A stretch of 64,000 bases of DNA from Kribbella catacumbae DSM 19601 (GTDB taxonomy: Bacteria > Actinomycetota > Actinomycetes > Propionibacteriales > Kribbellaceae): contig NZ_AQUZ01000002.1 of NCBI RefSeq assembly GCF_000372465.1, positions 248,160-312,159 of the forward strand. The letters are read 5' to 3'. The translations under genes were made by a program, and so were the position numbers. The number at the start of each line of letters is the position of its first letter. Position 1 is the first letter of the stretch. Shown here in pieces: positions 36,977 to 44,125 of this stretch. The notes under the pieces are model-generated. The model was not told the DNA's origin, did not search any database, and worked only from the letters and a program-made list of their open reading frames with translations.

Positions 36977-37825
36977 ATGACGCGAACGACCAAGATCACC
37001 CTCGGTGCCAGCCTGCTCGCTCTGCTGGCCAGCCTCGTCGTCGCCCTGACCGCCAACTCTGGTGGAGCGCAGGCGGAGGCCCAGACGGCGACACCGACGC
37101 CGACCCGGCATTTCGTCACCAATCTCAAGGGAGCGACCGCCCCCTTCGCCCTCGGGTACAACTTGGCAGACAAGGCGTCGGTCTCCAGTCTGAGCACATT
37201 GCCGACCGGGGTGCAGTCAGTGTTCTGGCTGGGTCAGAAGTGCCCGACCCCGGCCGACAGCACCTTCAAGGCCAAGGTCGACGCCCTCGCCTCGAACCCG
37301 AAGGTGTTCGGCTACTACCTGTCCGACGAGCCGCACATCGCGAACTGCCCAGGCGGTCCTGCGGCGCTGCGGTCGCGCGCGGACTACATTCGCGCCGCGA
37401 GCGGCGGGCGGCAGAAGTCATTCATCGTGCTCAGCAAGATCGCCGACTACAAGCCGTTCGCGCCGGCGAGCAGCCATGTCGATCTGGTCGGCCTCGACCC
37501 GTACCCCTGTTCGATCGCCAACCCTCAGTGTGACCTGCGCAAGATCGGCGAGAAGGTCTCCGCGGCTCGGGCGGCGGGTATCCCGCTGACAGCCATCGTG
37601 CCCGTGTACCAGGCATTCGGCCAGGAGCGGACGACGAGCCACTACTACAACCTGCCGACAGCGGCTCAGGCGCACGCGATCCTGACCGAGTGGAAGCGGC
37701 TCGTGCCGTCCCCGGTGATGGACTACACCTACGGCTGGAGCAACCAGACCAGCGCCAACCCGACCCTGGTCGACTCACTCGCGCTCCAGAAGGTCTTCGC
37801 AACCTTCTTCGCCACCGGGCGCTAA
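36977..37825 (+). CDS. Secreted glycosidase-like TIM-barrel protein
   Basis: 282 residues: signal peptide (ITLGASLLALLASLVVALTANSG) and a Thr/Pro linker. The single domain has FGYYLSDEPHIANCPGG (acidic pair at a strand end) and HVDLVGLDPYPC, a layout seen in glycoside-hydrolase barrels with DEP and LDPYP motifs. Cysteine pairs suggest disulfides. No family number can be given. A terminator follows. Confidence 0.6.
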   Translation: MTRTTKITLGASLLALLASLVVALTANSGGAQAEAQTATPTPTRHFVTNLKGATAPFALGYNLADKASVSSLSTLPTGVQSVFWLGQKCPTPADSTFKAKVDALASNPKVFGYYLSDEPHIANCPGGPAALRSRADYIRAASGGRQKSFIVLSKIADYKPFAPASSHVDLVGLDPYPCSIANPQCDLRKIGEKVSAARAAGIPLTAIVPVYQAFGQERTTSHYYNLPTAAQAHAILTEWKRLVPSPVMDYTYGWSNQTSANPTLVDSLALQKVFATFFATGR

Positions 37826-37830
37826 CCCAC

Positions 37831-37873
37831 TGATCCGGCGGCCCACCCCTCACCGCGGCGGGCCGCCGGATCA
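37831..37873. terminator. Hairpin terminator between converging genes
   Basis: A 14-bp perfect stem (left arm TGATCCGGCGGCCC) with a 15-nt loop lies just after the secreted protein stop. It faces the converging flavoenzyme gene (stop 37925). Confidence 0.75.
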
Positions 37874-37924
37874 TCGTGAAGCAGGATGCCGCCGCGGTCA
37901 GGGGCCTTCGTCATGCGGGGCAGA

Positions 37925-39310
37925 TCAAGCAGGCTGCGGCTTGATGTTGTGGTTGAACCGGAACGTGTTTTGTGGGTCGTAGCGCGCTTTCACCTTCGCG
38001 AGCCGTTCCAGCCGCTCCTCGTTCCAGAATGCACTCACCCGGTCCACGTCCTCGTCCTCGGTGACCAGGTTGAGGTAGCTGTCACCGGATCCGATCGCCC
38101 GCAGGTCCGCACCCGCCTGCTTGACCCAGGTCCGGCAGCGGTTGGTGTCCGCGGGGTCTGTCCACTGGCCCATGACGTGGATCAGCCAGCTGTCCTGCCG
38201 GTGGCTGAACGCGGTCGCGTCCGGCTCGACCCTGGTCACGGCGGAGTCGAACGGGATCACCTGCATGATCGAGTGGTCGGTGGGCAGGGTGGCGCCGTAC
38301 GAGGCCAGGGTTTCGATCTGTTTGGTGCCCAGTTCGGGAAGGTATTCCCCGGTCCAGTAGTGCAGGTTGCCGTTCGGGTTCAACGGGTCGAGCAGTTGCT
38401 GCACCGCGACGTACGGCATCGGGTAGATGAAGTCGAGCACCGGCGAGCCGAACTCCTGGACCGGCCGCACCACCTCGGGGTCGAGGTCGGCGCCGAAGTA
38501 CCGCAAGAAGATCCCGATCAGCCGGCGGCCGCGGTGTTCCTCGGGGATGACGTCGAGCGGCGGGGCGAACTGGATGACCGCATCCGCGCTCAGTTCTTCG
38601 GGAGTGGTCACGATGAAGTCCCGCAGGAAGGCCAGCACCTCGGGCGCTTGTTCCACCGGCCAGGCGACCATGCCCGCGAGGATGGTCGGACCGACCGGAT
38701 GGCAGCGGAACTCGAACGAGGTCACCACGCCGAAGTTGCCGCCACCGCCACGCAACGCCCAGAACAGCTCCGGGTGGCTGTCGGCACTGGCGGTGACGAC
38801 CGTGCCGTCGGCGGTGACCACGTCGGCGGACAGAAGGTTGTCGCAGGTCAGGCCGTAGCGACGTTGCAGCATGCCCATGCCACCGGTCAAAGCCAGCCCT
38901 GCGATTCCGGTCATCGAAACCTGGCCGCTGGGTGTCGCCAGGCCGAACAGCTGGGTGTTGGCATCCAGGTCAGCCAGAGTGGCACCACCCGAGACCCGTA
39001 CGGTTCGCGCCACCGGATCGACGCGGACGTCGCGCATGCCGGACAGGTCGACCAGCAGACCGTCGTCGCAGGTCCCGTGGCCTGCAACGCTGTGGCCGCC
39101 GCCGCGGATCGCGACCGGAAGTGCGTGTTCTACCGCGAACCGCACCGAGTGCACCACATCGGCGACGCCCCGGCAGTGTGCGATCACCGCCGGCCGACGA
39201 TCGATCATGCCGTTGTAGACGCGGCGGGCGTCTTCGTAACCGGGATCGCCCGGTACGACGAGTTCACCGCGCAATTGCGCGGCCAGTTGATCGGTCGGTA
39301 GCTGATTCAT
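37925..39310 (-). CDS. FAD-linked oxidase of the berberine-bridge type
   Basis: 461 residues. PCMH/FAD-binding fold with PVAIRGGGHSVAGHGTCDDG (His for covalent FAD), LALTGGMGMLQRRYGLTCDN (the Cys of bicovalent types is probably not present) and a BBE C-terminus ending KARYDPQNTFRFNHNIKP. Such oxidases finish natural products by dehydrogenation or ring closure. ATG 39310 overlaps the thioesterase stop, and the pair is divergent from the fatty-acid/polyketide operon. Confidence 0.88.
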   Translation of the reverse strand: MNQLPTDQLAAQLRGELVVPGDPGYEDARRVYNGMIDRRPAVIAHCRGVADVVHSVRFAVEHALPVAIRGGGHSVAGHGTCDDGLLVDLSGMRDVRVDPVARTVRVSGGATLADLDANTQLFGLATPSGQVSMTGIAGLALTGGMGMLQRRYGLTCDNLLSADVVTADGTVVTASADSHPELFWALRGGGGNFGVVTSFEFRCHPVGPTILAGMVAWPVEQAPEVLAFLRDFIVTTPEELSADAVIQFAPPLDVIPEEHRGRRLIGIFLRYFGADLDPEVVRPVQEFGSPVLDFIYPMPYVAVQQLLDPLNPNGNLHYWTGEYLPELGTKQIETLASYGATLPTDHSIMQVIPFDSAVTRVEPDATAFSHRQDSWLIHVMGQWTDPADTNRCRTWVKQAGADLRAIGSGDSYLNLVTEDEDVDRVSAFWNEERLERLAKVKARYDPQNTFRFNHNIKPQPA

Positions 39311-39756
39311 AAAGAAGCCTTCCGATTTTCGAGAAATGCCTCGAATTTCTCGTGCCAAGCCGCCGGGCCGCGCAGGCGAAGTCCTCTCTCCGGGTCGACC
39401 AGTGCGTGTTGTGACTTCGCCTCGGCGATCAGTTGCCCGCCGGTTTTGCGATAGATCTCGTAATTACAGTCGAGCCGGATGGTGAGCGGCGCGGTCCAGG
39501 TCCGGATCAGCAGGTCGTCGAGGTAGTGGGCCGGCGCATGGAATCGGATATGGAATTCGGTGGTGGTGACCAGGTAGTCCTGGTAGTCGACGCCGGCGGC
39601 CAGGGCGAATGCCTCGCGGCCCAGGTCGCACCAGGTCATGTAGTTGCCGTAGTAGGCGTGGCGCTGCAGATCGCACTCGGACCAGCGGACCCGGACATTC
39701 GTCTCCACGAATGCCTGGCGCATGATCCGGGGCGCAGTCTCGACCCAGCGCGGCAT
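39307..39756 (-). CDS. Hotdog-fold acyl thioesterase
   Basis: 149 residues from ATG 39756 (GGAAGGA eight bases upstream). The hotdog pattern VRVRWSECDLQRHAYYGNYMTWCD carries the catalytic Asp-type loop of 4HBT thioesterases. It probably releases the acyl chain from the ACP of the divergent operon. Coupled to the flavoenzyme gene by ATGA. Confidence 0.85.
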   Translation of the reverse strand: MPRWVETAPRIMRQAFVETNVRVRWSECDLQRHAYYGNYMTWCDLGREAFALAAGVDYQDYLVTTTEFHIRFHAPAHYLDDLLIRTWTAPLTIRLDCNYEIYRKTGGQLIAEAKSQHALVDPERGLRLRGPAAWHEKFEAFLENRKASL

Positions 39757-39909
39757 AGGCCGTTTCCTTCCGCTCGATTGAGAAAAAAATGAAAGAATTT
39801 CCATAAATCTCGTATGCTGCGACTCTCAACGATTTCGGGCCGGCCGTACGGGCTGCGCCAAGATTGGTGTCCGGGTTGTCGTGGTGTCAAGCAATCAGAG
39901 CCGCCATGG

Positions 39910-39957
39910 CTGATCCCTGCTATCCCTCGACTGCATTTCCGAGCTAGCAGGAATCAG
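39910..39957. promoter_or_regulatory. Inverted repeat between divergent operons
   Basis: CTGATCCCTGCTA and TAGCAGGAATCAG face each other (12 of 13 matches) with a 22-bp spacer. A third half-site-like GATTCCTAGC is at 39991. In the AT-richer 333-bp gap between thioesterase and AcpS genes this could be the target of the cluster regulator. Confidence 0.5.
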
Positions 39958-40089
39958 TCATATGAGTATTCCTTGACAGTCCGGCGAAACGATTCCTAGC
40001 ATTCCGTCCTGTCCCGCGCTAACAAGTGCTCGGAAGGTAAATAGCCGAGCCGGCCCGCCCCTCGATTCAGCGCGTGTTGGGAGCAATTC

Positions 40090-40563
40090 ATGATTTCTGC
40101 CATCGATGCCTGCCGGGTTCCTGCAGGCCGGTTGCGCGGTGCCGGTGTCGACCTGCTGGACCAGCAGCGGTTCGCGCTGGCAGCACGGCGCACAGGTCCG
40201 GCGTGGCTGCGACGAATTTTCGACGACGCCGAATGGGCCGCAGCATCCGTGGCCGCTACGCCCGAGTGCGAGCAACTGCCCGGTACGGCGGAACTGGCGC
40301 GCCTGGCCCGGTTGTTCGGGATCAAGGAGTGCGTGGTCAAGGTGGTCCGCGGTCTGCCGGCCGGCGCCTGCTACCGCGACATCATCGTCGCCAGGGCCGG
40401 CACCGATGGTGTCCGACCTATCGAGCTGCGGGGAGAGCTGGCTCGCTGGGCCGACGACCACCGGGTCGTTCTGACCGGGGGCGTCCTGCCCGCCGGCGAT
40501 GCACTCGGTCCCGATCTCGACCTGTGCTGGGCGGTCGCCACCGAGGCGGAGGCGGCGCGATGA
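40090..40563 (+). CDS. AcpS-like 4'-phosphopantetheinyl transferase
   Basis: 157 residues. Motif GVDLLDQQRFA (Mg-binding Asp), FDDAEW and FGIKECVVKVV (catalytic KE) are kept in the order of AcpS. It would activate the cluster ACP (42279). First gene of the plus-strand operon; overlaps the malonyltransferase by ATGA. Confidence 0.8.
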   Translation: MISAIDACRVPAGRLRGAGVDLLDQQRFALAARRTGPAWLRRIFDDAEWAAASVAATPECEQLPGTAELARLARLFGIKECVVKVVRGLPAGACYRDIIVARAGTDGVRPIELRGELARWADDHRVVLTGGVLPAGDALGPDLDLCWAVATEAEAAR

Positions 40564-41489
40564 TCGACACAGCGTTCGTATTTCCCGGTCAGGGCAGCCA
40601 GCGGCCCGGGATGGGCCGCGAGCTGGCCCGCTGCGGCGTCGAAGCGCGCGAACTGATCGTCCAGGCGGAGCAGCTGACCGGCGTCGCCATCGGCGAGCTG
40701 ATGACCCGTGCGGACGAGCGGACGCTGGCCGATCCCGAGGCCGCACAGCTCACGATCTTCGTCTGGTCCAGCGTGCTGGCGGCCGAGCTCGCGGCCGCCG
40801 GTTGCCGACCGGTCGCGGTCGCCGGGCACAGCCTCGGGGAGTACGCCGCACTCGTCGCCGCCGGCTGCCTCAGCTGGGAAGCCGCGCTGGCGATCGTGGC
40901 CCGGCGAGGCCGGGCGATGGCCGATGCCGCACGGTGTCAGCCGGGCGCGATGGCCGCCATCGCGGGGCTGACGGAGGACCAGGTGACCGACCTGTGCGCG
41001 CGATTCTCGGTCGGCGGCGGCACTGTGGTCATGGCGAACCTGAATGCACCCCGGCAGGTGGTTGTCTCAGGGACAACTGATGAGGTTGGCGGAGTGGTCG
41101 ACGCCGCCCAGTCGGCTGGCGCCTTGCGGGTGAAACTGCTGCCGGTCGGTGGTGCCTACCACTCGCCGCTGATGTCCGAGGCCGAGCGTGAACTTGCGCC
41201 GCTACTCGCGGCGGCTGACCTGCGAGCGCCGCGGGTGCCGTTCGTTTCCAGCCTGACCGGTGGTGTGGTCCACGACATCGAGAAGTACCGGAAGCTGCTC
41301 GGCGGGCAGATCACCCGGCCGGTGCGCTGGACCGACACCGTCGCGTCGCTCACCCTGACCGGCCCCCGCACCTTCGTCGAGGTCGGCCCGGGCCGGGTGC
41401 TGACCGGGTTGGGGCGCAACATGATCCGGACCGCCAGGCATCTGACCGGTTGCGAGGCACTCGGTGCGCTGGCGGTGAGCCAGGCATGA
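40560..41489 (+). CDS. Malonyl-CoA:ACP transacylase (FabD-like)
   Basis: 309 residues. FVFPGQGSQRPGMGREL at the N-terminus, nucleophile Ser91 in GHSLGEYAALVAAG, and VGGAYHSPLM with the catalytic His. Loads malonate on the ACP. A dedicated copy inside a cluster points to a pathway separate from primary fatty-acid synthesis. Overlaps AcpS and FabG genes on both sides. Confidence 0.92.
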   Translation: MIDTAFVFPGQGSQRPGMGRELARCGVEARELIVQAEQLTGVAIGELMTRADERTLADPEAAQLTIFVWSSVLAAELAAAGCRPVAVAGHSLGEYAALVAAGCLSWEAALAIVARRGRAMADAARCQPGAMAAIAGLTEDQVTDLCARFSVGGGTVVMANLNAPRQVVVSGTTDEVGGVVDAAQSAGALRVKLLPVGGAYHSPLMSEAERELAPLLAAADLRAPRVPFVSSLTGGVVHDIEKYRKLLGGQITRPVRWTDTVASLTLTGPRTFVEVGPGRVLTGLGRNMIRTARHLTGCEALGALAVSQA

Positions 41490-42229
41490 GCCTGTCCGGA
41501 CAGGTGGTCCTGGTGACCGGCGCCACCAAGGGGATAGGTCTCGGCGTCGCCATGGACCTGGCCGCCGCCGGCAGCCGGGTGCTACTGAACTATCGGCGCG
41601 ACCTCGAGCAGGCCAAGCAGGCGCTCGATCAGGTCCGCGAGCTGCAGCCGGACGCGGAGCTGGTCCAGGCCGATGTCGCCGAGCCTGCCGAGGTGGACCG
41701 GATGTTCCGCCGGATCCGCGCCGATCACGGCAGGCTGGACGGCCTGGTCAGCAACGCCGGCATCGCGAGTGACGGCTACGCGCTGATGATGGGCGAGCAG
41801 AAGTGGCGGTCCGTCCTGGACACGAACCTCACCGGGTCGTTCCTGGTCTGCCGTGCGGCAGCCCGGTTGATGGCGGTACGGCGTACTGGCGCGATCGTCG
41901 CGGTTGCCTCCACCAGCGGTGTGAACGCCCCGGCCGGGCAGGTGAACTACGCCGCGTCCAAAGCAGGTGTGCTGGCCATGGTCCGGGTGCTGGCCAAGGA
42001 GCTCGGCAGCTATGGCGTGCGGGTCAACGCGGTGGTCCCAGGCTTCATCGACACCGCGATGACGCGCTCGATGCCGCAGGACCAGCTGAACGCCTTCGTG
42101 GAGCGGGTACCACTGGGCCGGATCGGGACGCCGGCGGATGTAGCACCGGCCGTGCGGTTCCTGCTCGGCGCCGAGTCCGCCTATGTCACCGGAGCGTCCG
42201 TCGTCATCGACGGTGGCATGACCTGCTGA
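41486..42229 (+). CDS. 3-oxoacyl-ACP reductase (FabG-like)
   Basis: 247 residues of SDR fold: cofactor site TGATKGIGLG, NAG, catalytic Ser in ASTSGV and YAASK, and the C-terminal VTGASVVIDGGM. Reduces the beta-keto group during chain extension. Coupled to the transacylase by ATGA. Confidence 0.92.
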   Translation: MSLSGQVVLVTGATKGIGLGVAMDLAAAGSRVLLNYRRDLEQAKQALDQVRELQPDAELVQADVAEPAEVDRMFRRIRADHGRLDGLVSNAGIASDGYALMMGEQKWRSVLDTNLTGSFLVCRAAARLMAVRRTGAIVAVASTSGVNAPAGQVNYAASKAGVLAMVRVLAKELGSYGVRVNAVVPGFIDTAMTRSMPQDQLNAFVERVPLGRIGTPADVAPAVRFLLGAESAYVTGASVVIDGGMTC

Positions 42230-42278
42230 GTGCAACCCCACGACCACGGCGATCCGACAAGCGATAGGAGAGGCCCAC

Positions 42279-42563
42279 ATGGTGGCAACGCTGGAAGAGA
42301 CGAAGACAGCCGCAAAGGCTCGGCAGGTCCTGTGCGGTGAGGTCAAACACCTGCTGGTGGACCGGCTCGGCCTCGCGGTGGATCCGGAGCTGATCGGAGA
42401 CGACCAGCCGCTGTTCGGCAGAGGACTCGAGCTCGACTCCATCGACACCCTCGAACTGGCGATGGCTGTGGAGGAGAAGTTCGGTGTGATGATCACCGAC
42501 GACGACACCGAGAGCCTGCTCTCGCTCAACCGTCTCGTCGACTACGTGGCGGGCAACCGGTGA
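42279..42563 (+). CDS. Acyl carrier protein
   Basis: 94 residues, acidic, with attachment Ser54 in FGRGLELDSIDTLELAMA. The LDSID form is the one used by type II polyketide and fatty-acid ACPs. Start ATG 42279 with AGGAGAGG upstream. Overlaps the dehydratase gene by GTGA. Confidence 0.92.
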   Translation: MVATLEETKTAAKARQVLCGEVKHLLVDRLGLAVDPELIGDDQPLFGRGLELDSIDTLELAMAVEEKFGVMITDDDTESLLSLNRLVDYVAGNR

Positions 42564-43063
42564 CGAGTGCGGCCGCGACGCCGTCCGCGCGACCAGGTGG
42601 TCTGTCGGCCGACGAGATCGCGCGACTGCTTCCGCACCGGTACCCGTTCTCCCTGCTGGACCGGGTCACCTCGGTCGAGCCCGGCGTACGGGCAGAGGCG
42701 ATCAAGAACGTCACCGCCTCCGATCCGGTGCTGGCCGGCCACTTTCCCGGCCGGATGCTGTACCCGGGCGTGCTGCTCGTCGAGTGTGTCGCGCAGCTCG
42801 CCGCTGTGATCTACGGCAGCGCGGCGGCGACCCGGAGTACCGGTGAGCTGGTGGCCGACGTCGCGGAGCGGGTCGGCTACCTCGCGGAGATCAAACAGGC
42901 CAAGTTCCTGCGCACTGTGCTGCCCGGCGATCAAGTGGTCGTCCGGGCACAGGCCGGTCCCAGGATGGGCGACCTCATGTCGGTGACCGGCCAGGCGTCG
43001 GTCGGCCGCGATGTGGTGATGACGACCCGGCTCGTCGTCACCGAACGGGATAACAGCGAATGA
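42560..43063 (+). CDS. 3-hydroxyacyl-ACP dehydratase (FabZ-like)
   Basis: 167 residues from GTG 42560. Motif LLPHRYPFSLLDRV carries the catalytic His and GHFPGRMLYPGVLLVEC the catalytic Glu. It makes the trans double bond after ketoreduction. No enoyl reductase is in the cluster, so unsaturated products are expected. Confidence 0.9.
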   Translation: MTSAAATPSARPGGLSADEIARLLPHRYPFSLLDRVTSVEPGVRAEAIKNVTASDPVLAGHFPGRMLYPGVLLVECVAQLAAVIYGSAAATRSTGELVADVAERVGYLAEIKQAKFLRTVLPGDQVVVRAQAGPRMGDLMSVTGQASVGRDVVMTTRLVVTERDNSE

Positions 43064-43074
43064 AGGGGAGAACC

Positions 43075-44097
43075 ATGCAGAGCGTTTACTCCGACACCGT
43101 TGCCGAATACGAATTGCTGCGCAGCGCGTGCGGGCTGCTCGACTACACCGGCCTCGGCCTGCTCCGGATCGCCGGTAGCGGCGCCGCGCCCTTCCTCAGC
43201 CAGGTGTCGACCCGCAGCGTCGACTTCCTGCTCGAGGGGCAGATCTCTTCGGCGCTGCTGCTGAACTCGGACGGTTCAGTGCTGGCCGAGGTGTTGATCC
43301 ACTGCCACGGCGCCGACTATCTCATCGAGATCTGGCCGGCGCAGGCGGCCGCCGCGACCGAGTACCTGGTTGCCGCCGGCAACACCGGTGCGCACGACGT
43401 GACCGTGCAAGATGTCGGCGACGAGTTCTGCGTCTTCGGCATCGAGGGTCCGCAGGCGCCTGCGATCGCGCAGAAGTTCCTGCCGTTCCCGATCACCTCG
43501 CTGTCGTACGCCGGCTTCGTCACGACGCCCTGGCGCGACGACCTGGAGCTCCTCGTGAGCCGCACCGGCGTCACCGGCGAATACGGCTACAAACTGCACG
43601 TTCCGGTTGCTGCAGGCAACGAGTTGCGTGAGCACCTGGTCGATCTCGGTGCGCGGCAGGCCGGCCTGGCAGCCCTGAACGTCTGCCGGATGGAGATGCG
43701 GTTCGCGAACCTGGAACAGGAGGCGGCCGGCGTGACGCCGTTCGAGGCCGGCCTGCAATGGATGGTCGATTTCGGGCACGACTTCATCGGCAAGGAGGCT
43801 CTCGTCGCGCACTGGGAGGCTGGTCCGCCGCGCCGTCCGGTCTGCTGGATCGCCTCCGATCGGCTGCAGGCGATCCCGGACCCCGGCAGCCGGCTGGTGG
43901 TGGAGGACGAATCGGTGGGTGCCGTCGCCCACGCGGTGTACTCACCCCGACTCGGTCGGGTGATCGGCACTGCCCGGGTCGACGCCGATGTGGCGGCGGC
44001 CGGTCTCAAGCTGACCGTTGAGCAGCTCACCCGGCCGATCCGAACCACTGCAGCACCGTTCCTGGTCGCCACCAGCTTCGGCGTACCGCTCGAATGA
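43075..44097 (+). CDS. GcvT-like aminomethyltransferase-family protein
   Basis: 340 residues (ATG 43075 with GGGGAGA upstream). GcvT fold with GLLDYTGLGLLRIAG, VSRTGVTGEYGYKLHV and LNVCRMEMRFANLEQE, the folate-binding region of T-proteins. No other glycine-cleavage gene is nearby. Inside a type II cluster it may transfer a one-carbon unit to or from the chain or starter; this is inference. Confidence 0.8.
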   Translation: MQSVYSDTVAEYELLRSACGLLDYTGLGLLRIAGSGAAPFLSQVSTRSVDFLLEGQISSALLLNSDGSVLAEVLIHCHGADYLIEIWPAQAAAATEYLVAAGNTGAHDVTVQDVGDEFCVFGIEGPQAPAIAQKFLPFPITSLSYAGFVTTPWRDDLELLVSRTGVTGEYGYKLHVPVAAGNELREHLVDLGARQAGLAALNVCRMEMRFANLEQEAAGVTPFEAGLQWMVDFGHDFIGKEALVAHWEAGPPRRPVCWIASDRLQAIPDPGSRLVVEDESVGAVAHAVYSPRLGRVIGTARVDADVAAAGLKLTVEQLTRPIRTTAAPFLVATSFGVPLE

Positions 44098-44125
44098 ACG
44101 CAACCGGCGCGCGTGAGGAGAGCAC

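Noticed and set aside
37886..39301. A 471-codon plus-strand frame opposite the flavoenzyme gene
   Set aside because: His/Arg/Val-rich shadow without motifs; the minus frame has the FAD-binding signature.
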